From Akkermansia sp. (GTDB lineage Bacteria; Verrucomicrobiota; Verrucomicrobiia; Verrucomicrobiales; Akkermansiaceae): a stretch of DNA of 64,000 bases. Of this stretch, positions 9,200 to 18,029 are shown piece after piece (the stretch's first letter is position 1; the number at the start of each line of letters is the position of its first letter). The notes beneath the pieces were generated by a model. It was given only the letters and a program-made list of their open reading frames with translations, ran no database searches and was not told the DNA's origin. The position numbers and the translations under genes were made by a program. The DNA is taken from NCBI GenBank assembly GCA_030525455.1, contig JAUNER010000001.1, positions 1 through 64,000 of the forward strand, written 5' to 3'.

Positions 9200-10032
9200 T
9201 GAGGTGTGTTTGAGGTAGATTTCACACGGCGAGGGCGTTTACCCATGAACCAACGAAGAAGACAAAGCGGTATGATTCTTAGAAATCTCGAAACAATCCG
9301 AATTTTGAGACCAGGGTAAATAGTAGCTTTGCGACGTTTAAGAGCCTTTAAGGCATCGTTGATAACGGTGGCGACACTAGTATCGAATGCGTTTCTAGCT
9401 GGCATCATATTCCCTGTGAAGCCTTCACGGCGAGCCGCCTTACCGAAGCCGGTAGACACCGGTCCCGGGCAAACTGCAAGTACGCGAATGTCGTGTTCTT
9501 TTAATTCGAGCCGCAGTGCTTCTGAGAAGCTAGATACATAAGCTTTTGAAGCCGCATAAACGGCAAAATCCGGAATAGGAAGCAGTGCCGCTAATGAGCT
9601 GATATTGATTATATCACCACCATGTGACTTCATGCTAGGGATGAGTGCATGGCTCAAATGTGTGAGAGCTTCAATGTTTAGGCGTAACATTTGATGGGTT
9701 CGGAACCACTCCCCATCACTAAACTCGCCATAGTCACCTACACCGGCATTGTTGATGAGTAGTGTATTCCCCCCTTCCAGATGGAGTAATGTTGAAATAA
9801 GTTCACTTCTTGCCGTACTGTCTGTGAGGTCACAGGCAATGGCTCTAGCTTGTAGTGTTTTATGCTGAATGGTCAGCTCGGTGGCCATTTTTTGTAAGGT
9901 TTCCTTAGAGCGGGCAATTAGGATGAGTTCCTTTGTACAAGGAGCAAGGACTTCTGCAAAAGATTTACCAAAACCGGAGGAAGCACCGGTGATAATGATG
10001 CGGTCGTATGTGAGGTGGGGATAGGGCGGCAT
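9196..10032 (-). CDS. SDR-family NAD(P)-dependent oxidoreductase
   Basis: Classical short-chain dehydrogenase/reductase, 278 residues. It shows the Rossmann motif TGASSGFG (15-22), the NNAG motif (LLINNAGVG), catalytic Ser in IINISSLAAL, the YAASK catalytic Tyr/Lys pair, and CPGPVSTGF after it. A hydrophobic, basic C-terminal tail (LRIIPLCLLRWFMGKR) suggests membrane association. Substrate unknown. It lies between the DUF4328 gene (2 bp gap) and the GH75-like gene (4 bp overlap), so is translationally coupled to them. Confidence 0.92.
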   Translation of the reverse strand: MPPYPHLTYDRIIITGASSGFGKSFAEVLAPCTKELILIARSKETLQKMATELTIQHKTLQARAIACDLTDSTARSELISTLLHLEGGNTLLINNAGVGDYGEFSDGEWFRTHQMLRLNIEALTHLSHALIPSMKSHGGDIINISSLAALLPIPDFAVYAASKAYVSSFSEALRLELKEHDIRVLAVCPGPVSTGFGKAARREGFTGNMMPARNAFDTSVATVINDALKALKRRKATIYPGLKIRIVSRFLRIIPLCLLRWFMGKRPRRVKSTSNTPQ

Positions 10033-10034
10033 GT

Positions 10035-10796
10035 TTATTCGGGGGTAGGGATTTCAGAGTTGTGAGATGCGGTGTTTTTATGCTTGTCGATAATAGAAAT
10101 GAGTGATTGAGCTATGTAGTAGAGAATAAAAGCAAAAGCGATACTAGAGATAAGGTCAATAGATTGATTGATGATAGATATTTGAGATTCGCGTAAAATT
10201 TCAGACTTAACTTCTGCCAGAGTGAGCGATTCTGAACTAGGTCGGAGTATTTCTTTTAATCCATTACGTATTTGATGGGAAGTTATGGCAGTAGTGATGG
10301 CATAAGTAATCCAGAAAATGATAACAAGTAAAGAGAAATTGTGCTGAGAATCCGAGGGCCGGCAAAAGATATTGAAGATGCGTTTAATGTATGTGTATGG
10401 GTAAAACCAAGATAAAATGGGGACAAAGAATGACCCAATGAAAAATCCCGGTTTTATATTGCTTGTCGTTGAGGGAGCATATTCTTTTGCGGCTTGTGCC
10501 ATACGGAACCACCAAACATAAAACAAAATTGTGTATGATACCCAAATGACGAATATCATGCTCATTTCAAAATGGAAGTTGAAAAGAGAAGCTTCGCATA
10601 TATTTGTAAGCTCGTAGACGAAATTTAAAGAAGCGATGTCATCCAATTCATTGGGTACAGCTAATGCCGCAACATTATCGTAAATGATACTCTCATTAAT
10701 GAGAGTATAGCAACAATAGATGATATAAATAATATTTATGCCAAAGAGATACTTATAGGTATTGTAAGCTTTTTGATAAATATTAGGCGTGTTCAT
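10035..10796 (-). CDS. DUF4328-like integral membrane protein
   Basis: The 253-residue protein has about five hydrophobic segments (near residues 15-35, 75-95, 120-140, 155-170, 215-240). The central WWFRMAQAAKEYAP followed by KPGFFIGSFFVPILSWFYPY is typical of DUF4328 proteins, whose function is unknown. Its ATG overlaps the end of the CatA-like gene by 4 bp. Nothing indicates a substrate. Confidence 0.75.
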   Translation of the reverse strand: MNTPNIYQKAYNTYKYLFGINIIYIIYCCYTLINESIIYDNVAALAVPNELDDIASLNFVYELTNICEASLFNFHFEMSMIFVIWVSYTILFYVWWFRMAQAAKEYAPSTTSNIKPGFFIGSFFVPILSWFYPYTYIKRIFNIFCRPSDSQHNFSLLVIIFWITYAITTAITSHQIRNGLKEILRPSSESLTLAEVKSEILRESQISIINQSIDLISSIAFAFILYYIAQSLISIIDKHKNTASHNSEIPTPE

Positions 10797-11428
10797 AATG
10801 AGGTACAGTATTGGTTTAAAGCTTCGTAGAATTTGCCGATGTGCACTCCATCTACCAACACATGATTCGCTTGGATAGAGACGGGCATACTCAGACGAGA
10901 CGAGTTGTCTTGTTGAATTTTTCCCCAGTGAATTAAGGGGTAAAATTGTTGATGAAAATTACTGTAAGCACTAGCTACTTGGGTAAATGGAATCCAAGGG
11001 ATACAGCTGTAAACGGCTAAGTCTTGTCTATGTTCGTTAGAAGCTTTTGCCTGAGCCGGTGCGGATTTTGCTGTTTCGATGATAGGAAGAGCCGAATCTA
11101 AAAATGTTTCTAACTGTGGATGATAGGGTAAAACGACATGTGTAAATTCGCCATTGGCAGCCAATATAGGTGTAAGGGCATCTGTTTTCTCATATTGCCA
11201 AACTTCATTGTTTTCTACCCGTTGGCAAAGTTGGGGGACGCTATTGGTGGCTTTCATCATAGCATGAAGACAAATGGCAAAAAAGGAAATGCCATGGTCT
11301 TTTGCATAGTGATAGAGTCTTTCCGCTTCTATCTGGAATGCCATAGAAAACATAGGACAGTCATAGCCACTAAAATACGCAAAGTGAGAACGTCTAGCCC
11401 ATGTGGCAATGTCAATCTTTGATTTCAT
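10793..11428 (-). CDS. CatA-like (chloramphenicol acetyltransferase family) O-acetyltransferase
   Basis: The 211-residue protein matches the type A CAT fold in length and layout. It has an N-terminal RRSHFAYFSGYDCPMFSM segment, a central aromatic/proline region (VYSCIPWIPFTQVAS) and the catalytic HxxxDG motif as HVLVDG (about residues 188-193). The family transfers acetyl from acetyl-CoA to a hydroxyl. Many chromosomal members have unknown natural acceptors, and its place in a housekeeping run argues for a metabolic role. It lies 9 bp after the LptF/G gene and overlaps the next gene by 4 bp. Confidence 0.85.
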   Translation of the reverse strand: MKSKIDIATWARRSHFAYFSGYDCPMFSMAFQIEAERLYHYAKDHGISFFAICLHAMMKATNSVPQLCQRVENNEVWQYEKTDALTPILAANGEFTHVVLPYHPQLETFLDSALPIIETAKSAPAQAKASNEHRQDLAVYSCIPWIPFTQVASAYSNFHQQFYPLIHWGKIQQDNSSRLSMPVSIQANHVLVDGVHIGKFYEALNQYCTSL

Positions 11429-11437
11429 TAGAAATGA

Positions 11438-12535
11438 TTAACCTTTATTTTTTGCTTTGGAATGTAATCGTAGAGCAATGCCTATGGTAAGGATGTTGGG
11501 TAGCCAAAGAAGAATATATGGCAGGAGGGAATCACTCTTGCGAGAAAGGTCTGCAAAAATAAGTGCTACAAAGTATGCAGAAGCGATAAGCAAGCCCATA
11601 GCAAAGCCCGTAGAGGTATCTTTGCGGCGAGTATTGATGGCTAAAGGCACGCCTATAAGAGAGAAAACAAAACAAGCCATGGAAAAGGAGATCCGTCTGG
11701 TTGGCTCTGTGGCAAATTCGATGGTTTGTCGTTTGTTGAGATATCCAGGGGTATTGAGAGCTTCTTGAATTTCGCTGTTAGAAAATCGGTTTGCTTTTAT
11801 TTTTTTCTGACGTTTGTTGAGCTTATCCATGTTAATGCGCCATGGCATTTCATCGACAAGAATACTTTGAACTGTCTCATCTTTGTCTTCGAGAGTGAGG
11901 ACTGTTTTGAAAAGCTGAAGGTTAAGTTCTTTTTCTGTTTCATTGAAATCTATGCTCACTTTTTCTGCGTGCATAGCAATGGCTGGAGCTTTTTTGGATG
12001 CTTTTTGGTAGACGTGCATTCCATAGATATTGTCCTCAATGCGTTTATCAATGTAAATTTCTTGGTCGTTGAACTTTGTAATAGCCTGGCCTTCTTTTAG
12101 TAAGCCTTTAGGATTGCTTGCTGCGGCCTTAGCAATGAGTTCTGTGATTGCTTGTTTTGAACGGGGAGCAATGTCGATATTTATCCAATAGCATACTCCG
12201 GAAAGTAATAGACCAATCGTTATGGCCGGTGCACTAAGTCGCCATAAACTTTGTCCAGCCATACGCATGGATGTTAATTCATTATCAGAGGCTAATCGGC
12301 CATATACAAGTAATACCGCCGTTAAGAACCCCCATGGTATGGAGAACATTAGAGAAAATGGAATGACTTGGAAAATGAATTCCATAACGATGCTAAACGG
12401 AGCACCGCTGTCTACAAGCAAATGTCTAAGTTCTTTAAATAAGTTTCCTAATAGGAACAAAGCACTAAGAGACATTACCCCGAGAAAGGTAACACCTAGT
12501 AATTGTCGAGCGATGTATCTATCAAGAATCCTCAT
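11438..12535 (-). CDS. LptF/LptG-family permease (YjgP/YjgQ)
   Basis: Inner-membrane subunit of the lipopolysaccharide export ABC complex. The 365-residue protein has the family layout: basic start MRILDRYIARQLL, three N-terminal membrane segments, a periplasmic domain (about 120-265), and three more segments near the C-terminus. ELTSMRMAGQS (the coupling-helix region) and SFSMACFVFSLIGVPLAI are characteristic. LptF and LptG cannot be told apart here. No partner permease or LptB lies next to it. It supports a diderm envelope with LPS or a related glycolipid. Confidence 0.9.
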   Translation of the reverse strand: MRILDRYIARQLLGVTFLGVMSLSALFLLGNLFKELRHLLVDSGAPFSIVMEFIFQVIPFSLMFSIPWGFLTAVLLVYGRLASDNELTSMRMAGQSLWRLSAPAITIGLLLSGVCYWINIDIAPRSKQAITELIAKAAASNPKGLLKEGQAITKFNDQEIYIDKRIEDNIYGMHVYQKASKKAPAIAMHAEKVSIDFNETEKELNLQLFKTVLTLEDKDETVQSILVDEMPWRINMDKLNKRQKKIKANRFSNSEIQEALNTPGYLNKRQTIEFATEPTRRISFSMACFVFSLIGVPLAINTRRKDTSTGFAMGLLIASAYFVALIFADLSRKSDSLLPYILLWLPNILTIGIALRLHSKAKNKG

Positions 12536-12608
12536 CTATCTATGAAATGCTTAGCCATTGTGCCAAATTCGTTTACTTAAGTCAATCTGCGATTGCTTCA
12601 CCGTATTT

Positions 12609-13151
12609 CTATTTTTGCTTTTCAGGGGGCAGGGCTAGTAAAAGTTTATCGCGTTGTGATGGGAGTTTTCCAAAATGAGATTTTAGTAAAACGTGTGCGG
12701 GAATGTTGGGATGTGACATCCCATGCAATCGGACTAGTTCGTTTTCAAAGTGAATTAGGGCTTTTTGAGTTGCTTCACTTTGCTCTAAATACAGAAGAGC
12801 ACGTTGGAGAAGGTCATAAAATTCCGGGATAGGAGTATCTTTTTCCAAAACCTGTAAACAGAGACGAGAAAAGTAGCCGGCTAATTTGAGATTAAAGAAA
12901 TTTTGGCGGAGAGATAAACGAGGAGAAATTACATCAACAGCCGTTAGTGTGTGTAAGCTAGAGCGAGTAGAGGGTTTCCAATGAAGGTAGCATTGATAGA
13001 AAAGGTCTAGTCTGCCGGCAAACGGACTTGTTGATTTTCTGGCACTTTTGGCGGCAGTCTGAATGATGCCTAAAGGGGTGCACCAAGTAACAATGAAGCC
13101 ATTCTCGCCTAGTGGGTTAAGCTTGAGAATGACTCCATCAGATGATTGCAT
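12609..13151 (-). CDS. recO: DNA repair protein RecO, short form
   Basis: Recombination mediator that helps load RecA with RecR/RecF. The 180-residue product begins with the OB-fold signature SSDGVILKLNPLGENGFIVTWCTP and continues GIIQTAAKSARK, followed by helical segments. Usual RecO proteins are about 230-250 residues and often carry a CxxC zinc site, which is missing here, so this is a shortened version. The gene is 17 bp after the TPR gene and 73 bp before the LptF/G gene. Confidence 0.82.
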   Translation of the reverse strand: MQSSDGVILKLNPLGENGFIVTWCTPLGIIQTAAKSARKSTSPFAGRLDLFYQCYLHWKPSTRSSLHTLTAVDVISPRLSLRQNFFNLKLAGYFSRLCLQVLEKDTPIPEFYDLLQRALLYLEQSEATQKALIHFENELVRLHGMSHPNIPAHVLLKSHFGKLPSQRDKLLLALPPEKQK

Positions 13152-13168
13152 GGGAGGATAAATAATAG

Positions 13169-13978
13169 CTAATTAAATTTTAGCGGGTTGATTTTTGATT
13201 TATCTTCCTGAACACTTTGGGTTGAAAGGGCAGGCATGATGCCAGCTTCAGACATAGCATCGGTAAAGGCCTGTAAGCTGTTTGTGCCACCAAAGATGCG
13301 TAGAGCAGACATTAAACTTTGAGCCGCTGCAGTTTTGTCGTTTTTGGCAAAGTGAACGATGGATTCAGTACAATAATAATACGGAGTATCATCCATCGGC
13401 CCATAAAGAGTTTTTAATTCATCAAACATCTTTTGGTCTCCAAGCTTATAAGCACAAATCAGACGTTTGAAATTAAGTAATGGAGAAACTTCTTTTGCTG
13501 CTTTGGGGTTGGCTTGTGTAATGCGTTCAAGTAAACGGCTGAAGTTTTCTAAAGCAATTTTGTAATCGTGATTTACATAGTGAGACTCGGCCAAATTAAA
13601 CTGAATAGAAATGTTGTTTGGGTCGAAGCTGAGTGCTTTAGTAAAGCATTCGATAGCTTTGGGAATGTCGCGTATTTCAACGTAACAAGCCCCTTTTAAG
13701 TTATAGAACGAGGGTGATTTGGAAAAGATTTTTTCTATCTCTTGGAGAATAAATAGCCCTTCGACGGGTCTTTTTTCAGTAAACTTAGTTTGAGCCTCTC
13801 GGAACTTGGTGATATATTCCATCCTTTGCTCTTTTGGTAGAGCATTGAATTCTTTAATCCACTCCGGAGCTTTTCCCATGCTTGTGTTTTCTGAAAGTGT
13901 TTTATTATCATTATCACTTTGAGCAAAGGTCAATGCGGTAAAACTAAGGAAAGAAAGGATGATGCTTGCAAATTTCAT
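13169..13978 (-). CDS. Exported TPR-repeat protein
   Basis: The 269-residue protein has a signal peptide ending near ALTFAQ (residues 15-20). It also carries tetratricopeptide-like helices, clearest at SPSFYNLKGACYVEIRD and KAIECFTKALSFDPNN (about 90-122) and then IQFNLAESHYV. TPR units mediate protein contacts and the partner is unknown. Periplasmic location is inferred from the signal peptide. It sits between dxs and recO (17 bp gaps on both sides). Confidence 0.8.
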   Translation of the reverse strand: MKFASIILSFLSFTALTFAQSDNDNKTLSENTSMGKAPEWIKEFNALPKEQRMEYITKFREAQTKFTEKRPVEGLFILQEIEKIFSKSPSFYNLKGACYVEIRDIPKAIECFTKALSFDPNNISIQFNLAESHYVNHDYKIALENFSRLLERITQANPKAAKEVSPLLNFKRLICAYKLGDQKMFDELKTLYGPMDDTPYYYCTESIVHFAKNDKTAAAQSLMSALRIFGGTNSLQAFTDAMSEAGIMPALSTQSVQEDKSKINPLKFN

Positions 13979-13995
13979 AGTGAAAAGATGATGTG

Positions 13996-15882
13996 CTATT
14001 GGTTGAGAATCGTTAAGATTTTATTCGTGGCGTTTGTGGCTGTTAGTCCGTATTTTTCACGCAGTATTTGTTCTGAGCCATGTTCGATGAATTTATCTGG
14101 CCATGCAATGGCAGTGACTGGTGTACTGATGCCTTGATTTTCTAGACTTTCTAGTACAGCCGAGTAGAAGCCACCTACGATAGAGTGGTCTTCGAAAGTA
14201 CAGGCAACCTTTGCTGTAGATACATATTTACAAATTGTTTCTGAGTCTAATGGCTTGATAAATCGAGCATTGATAATGGTGACGCTCATGCCTTTTGTTT
14301 CGAGCATACGAGCAGTTTCTTCCGCAATTGAGTACATAGTGCCTAGAGAAATTAGCACGACGTCTGAGCCTGTTTGGGTGACTTCTGCCTTACCGATAGG
14401 AAGAAGTTCCGGAGTAGTAGGTAATTCTGCACCCACACCACAGCCTCTTGGGTATCGGATGATGCTTGGTCCTTCTTCGTAGGCATTCATAGTATGAAGC
14501 ATGTGAACAAATTCAGCTTCATCCTTAGGTTGCATAAAGATAAGGCTAGGAATGGTTCTAATCATGGCAATGTCAAACAAGCCATGATGAGTAGGTCCAT
14601 CCTCCGGAGATAAGCCTGCTCTATCCATGCAGAAGCGTACGGGGAGTTTTTGAAGTGCGGCATCGTGTTGAATCATATCGATGCAACGCTGCATGAATGT
14701 TGAGTAAATGGCTAAGTAGGGTTTTAATCCCTGAGTTGCTATGCCACACGCAAATAGCGCACCGTGTTCTTCTGCAATGCCAACATCGAAGTATCGTGAT
14801 GGGAACGCTTGTTTAAACATATCCAATTTTGTCCCATTTGGCATAGCGGCTGTAATGGCAACGATGGATGGGTCGTTTTGTGCCATGTCAACGAGAGTAG
14901 AACCAAATACTTCAGAGAAGGTGGGATTGGTGGATGATGATGTTTCACCATTTTTGATTTTGTAACAACCTACGCCATGAAACTTTGATGGGTTATCCAT
15001 GGCAGGTTGGTATCCTTTGCCTTTTTGTGTGACAACATGAAGAACAACGGGTTCCTTGATGGTCTTGATATATGAAAGTGTTTTTATAAGTAGAGAAATA
15101 TCATGACCATCAATGGGACCAAAATAACGAACACCAAATTTATTGAATAGTAAAGATGGGAATACCAAGTCTTTTGTAGTTCCTTCCAGTTTCAGTGCAA
15201 ATTCCTTTGCTTGGATACCACCTAGGTGTTCTAAGAAAGCGGAGGTTTTTTCTCGTACCCAGGAGTATGTTTCTGAAGTTTGGAGAGAATTAAAATATTT
15301 AGCGAGAGCACCTACGTTTTTATCAATAGCCCAGTTGTTATCATTGAGAATGGTGATGGACCTTTTGGTCGTTAAAGCTATATTGTTGAGGGCTTCCAGC
15401 GTGGTTCCACATGTAAATGCCGCATCTCCAGCGATAGAAATAACATGAAAATTCTCACCTTTTAGGTCGCGAGCGGCACAAATTCCCAAAGCCGCAGAAA
15501 GTGCCGTACCGGCATGCCCCGCTCCATAAGCATCGTGTGGGGATTCGGCAATTTTGGAAAAGCCGGACAATCCACCATGCTGGCGAATTGTGTGGATTTT
15601 TTCGGCACGTCCCGTTAGGATTTTATGTACATAAGCCTGATGAGAGACATCGAAAAGAAACTTATCTCGAGGTGTATCAAAGACACGATGCAGAGCAATA
15701 GTGAGCTCAACAACACCAAGATTTGGCCCTAAATGCCCACCGGTCAAAGATAGACTGTGAATGAGCGTAGAGCGAATTTCTTCTGCTAAACGAGGAAGTT
15801 GGTCTTCTGGGAGCTGTTTTAAATCCGCCGGGGAATGAATGCGGCTTAATAGCTCTGGTAATTCAGGAGAGGGTGAATTCAT
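13996..15882 (-). CDS. dxs: 1-deoxy-D-xylulose-5-phosphate synthase
   Basis: TPP-dependent condensation of pyruvate and glyceraldehyde 3-phosphate; feeds the MEP isoprenoid, thiamine and pyridoxal pathways. The 628 residues match the family: SLTGGHLGPNLGVVELT, FDVSHQAYVHKIL and YGAGHAGTALS at the N-terminus; the pyrimidine domain with GIAEEHGALFACG and DRAGLSPEDGPTHHG; and a C-terminal transketolase domain. The TPP motif reads GDAAFTCG, with Ala where most DXS have the second Gly of GDG. The start overlaps xseB by 20 bp, so the two are translationally linked, an arrangement seen in many bacteria. Confidence 0.97.
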   Translation of the reverse strand: MNSPSPELPELLSRIHSPADLKQLPEDQLPRLAEEIRSTLIHSLSLTGGHLGPNLGVVELTIALHRVFDTPRDKFLFDVSHQAYVHKILTGRAEKIHTIRQHGGLSGFSKIAESPHDAYGAGHAGTALSAALGICAARDLKGENFHVISIAGDAAFTCGTTLEALNNIALTTKRSITILNDNNWAIDKNVGALAKYFNSLQTSETYSWVREKTSAFLEHLGGIQAKEFALKLEGTTKDLVFPSLLFNKFGVRYFGPIDGHDISLLIKTLSYIKTIKEPVVLHVVTQKGKGYQPAMDNPSKFHGVGCYKIKNGETSSSTNPTFSEVFGSTLVDMAQNDPSIVAITAAMPNGTKLDMFKQAFPSRYFDVGIAEEHGALFACGIATQGLKPYLAIYSTFMQRCIDMIQHDAALQKLPVRFCMDRAGLSPEDGPTHHGLFDIAMIRTIPSLIFMQPKDEAEFVHMLHTMNAYEEGPSIIRYPRGCGVGAELPTTPELLPIGKAEVTQTGSDVVLISLGTMYSIAEETARMLETKGMSVTIINARFIKPLDSETICKYVSTAKVACTFEDHSIVGGFYSAVLESLENQGISTPVTAIAWPDKFIEHGSEQILREKYGLTATNATNKILTILNQ

Positions 15883-16123
15883 CGGCGGTTGAATTGTCAG
15901 TTATTTGCTGGGATGGCTTGCTATTCGGATTATTCAGTTCTTCAATGCGAAGCTCTGCTTTTTGTAGGATATTTCGGCAGTGACGAATAAGTTTATTCCC
16001 TTCCTCAACAAGAGAAATCATTTCTTCCAGCTCTGTTTGAGGAGTTTCGGTTAGTTGGATGATTTCCTCTAACCGAGTGATGGCAGATTCAAAGCTGAGT
16101 TCTTGTTTTGCTTGTTTAGCCAT
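15863..16123 (-). CDS. xseB: Exodeoxyribonuclease VII small subunit
   Basis: Small helical subunit of exonuclease VII, which degrades single-stranded DNA to oligonucleotides. From the ATG at 16123 the product is 86 residues. It contains the family core LSFESAITRLEEIIQL and LVEEGNKLIRHCRNILQKAE. An upstream in-frame start at 16222 would overlap the GT39-like gene by 86 bp and add residues foreign to the family. The large subunit xseA is not in the window. Confidence 0.93.
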   Translation of the reverse strand: MAKQAKQELSFESAITRLEEIIQLTETPQTELEEMISLVEEGNKLIRHCRNILQKAELRIEELNNPNSKPSQQITDNSTADEFTLS

Positions 16124-16136
16124 AGTGTAGGGATGT

Positions 16137-18029
16137 TTAGTTGTTAGAGATAGATGAAGAGGCGTCTTTATAGAGAATGAGGTTTGCCCCCATGATAAAT
16201 TGACGAGATTCAGGTGTGCCAAAGCGAGGCAGCAGAGGGGCTAGGGCACGAGAATGCTCCATGAGATAAATCGGTTGTTTGTCTTTTGTTTGTAATAGGA
16301 ATTCGCCTTCTAGCACAAGTGGTGCAAAGTCCCCATAAGTGCGAGATACATCAGAGGGGTTCCTTTTTTCTCTGGATTTAGGAGAAATCAAGATGCCGCC
16401 CACCTTGCCGTCGTAAATGTTAAGCAAGCGTTCTAGTACACCAAAGTGAGATACTAGCTTGGGCATGGCAAGGGTCTTGCGGTCAGCGTACCAGCTTACT
16501 GCGGCAGGTTGGTCGGTCATGACGACTTCATTTGCCGGGATTTGTGAATGAATTTCCTGATTAATGCCAAGAGGATAATAAGGAGGCCATGCCGGGATGC
16601 CGCGATGCGAAGTAAGGATGCCCACTTTTACAATGTGTGGTAAAGTTAGAATAAGAGGGAGCGAGGTGACAAGTAGAGCAATCATCATAACGCTAGCTCT
16701 CAAAATAGGAGTTAGTTCTTTTGAGTGGCGAGCAATAATGTTTAGAGTCATGGCGGCACCAAATGCTGTAAAGAATGGTGCAAATAATAGCATGAGCTGA
16801 CCTGCTGATAGGGAATCTTTGGTAGATTGCCCAACGTAGAGAGCCATACCTATTAGAGAAAATACCCACATCCCAAAAATGGCCCACTTGATGTAATTTG
16901 CAGAGGGGTTTTTGAATCGGTGTAGGGTGGATATGATGAAAATAAGTGCGAGGGGGAGATTGCCGAGATTTTCGTAAAGTAAGTCCCCCTGAGCAAGGAT
17001 GTTTTTGATGATGTTGATGATGAGGTCTTGTTTGCTACCCAAGGAAACTTCCCCGAAAAAGAGCTCTCTCATCGCGGTGTCTTCTGTGCCGATAAAGCCT
17101 GTACAAATAGAGTAAAATGCTGTACCCGCTATGGACCCAGAGGCGGCTCTATTCATGTATACAGGTATAAGGAGAGCCAGACCTAGAATGACGAGCGGAG
17201 GTATAGCATAGAGACCATTCGGGCGGAATTTAAGTGCCACAAAGAGGATAAAGCCAACCATAGGCCATAGCCCAATCCAGCCTGATAAACATACTGTCGT
17301 AAAGCAAATGGAACTAAGGATGATGGGGAGTAATATGTGTTTGGGTTGACCAAGTTCGACATCGTTTTTTTGAAGTGCCAGATAAAGGAAGTAAATGCCC
17401 CAAATGAAGAAGAACAACATCATCATGCATGGAAGCCCACTCGTGGCGTACTGTAAAAACATGTCACTTAATATAAGCGAAGAACATGAAAAACAGGCAA
17501 TGGTGGAATCAAATATCTTATAGAGTACAAAATAGGCACTTAGTACAGCACCTATAAAGAATAGACAAGAAATTGCGGCAACGATTCTATCCGGTAGATA
17601 AATCATGTTGCTCCCATCCATTTTCCATAAATCAAATCGATGGATACCTGCTAAACGGAAAATTCCGGCTTCTACTAATGGATAGAGTGGTGCGTATCTG
17701 GTGTTTGTTAGTTTAAATGGTGAGAATTTTTCCGGATCGATGAGTTGGTCTCCTTGGGCGGCTTTGATAGTAGCACGTTCTTGAAGTTCTTCTAGAGAAA
17801 GCGACGGGTTAATGCCTGCCCTATTACTATCCGTCATCAACTGAATGGGACGCAATACATGTGTGGTGTTTCCCTCACCGCGTGCTATGTTTCGGGCAAT
17901 TTGTGCCTGGTCCATAGCAACTTCTGATTTTAACCCACGGAAATTAAAGAAGAATTGAACGCAGGTAATAGAAAGCAAAAGTACGACAACAAGTATAAAT
18001 GAGAAGATTTTTGACTTAGATGTGTTCAT
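16137..18029 (-). CDS. GT39-like (GT-C fold) polytopic membrane glycosyltransferase
   Basis: The 630-residue protein has about ten or more membrane segments, the first at residues 8-28. A first periplasmic loop carries an acidic motif (MDQAQIARNIARGEG, about 39-53), as in GT-C enzymes that use polyprenyl-phosphate sugars (ArnT/PMT type). A C-terminal soluble domain contains a VSWYADRKTLAMPK-like segment. Acceptor and donor are unknown. Its ATG overlaps the response-regulator stop by 4 bp, so it is coupled to the two-component pair. Confidence 0.7.
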   Translation of the reverse strand: MNTSKSKIFSFILVVVLLLSITCVQFFFNFRGLKSEVAMDQAQIARNIARGEGNTTHVLRPIQLMTDSNRAGINPSLSLEELQERATIKAAQGDQLIDPEKFSPFKLTNTRYAPLYPLVEAGIFRLAGIHRFDLWKMDGSNMIYLPDRIVAAISCLFFIGAVLSAYFVLYKIFDSTIACFSCSSLILSDMFLQYATSGLPCMMMLFFFIWGIYFLYLALQKNDVELGQPKHILLPIILSSICFTTVCLSGWIGLWPMVGFILFVALKFRPNGLYAIPPLVILGLALLIPVYMNRAASGSIAGTAFYSICTGFIGTEDTAMRELFFGEVSLGSKQDLIINIIKNILAQGDLLYENLGNLPLALIFIISTLHRFKNPSANYIKWAIFGMWVFSLIGMALYVGQSTKDSLSAGQLMLLFAPFFTAFGAAMTLNIIARHSKELTPILRASVMMIALLVTSLPLILTLPHIVKVGILTSHRGIPAWPPYYPLGINQEIHSQIPANEVVMTDQPAAVSWYADRKTLAMPKLVSHFGVLERLLNIYDGKVGGILISPKSREKRNPSDVSRTYGDFAPLVLEGEFLLQTKDKQPIYLMEHSRALAPLLPRFGTPESRQFIMGANLILYKDASSSISNN

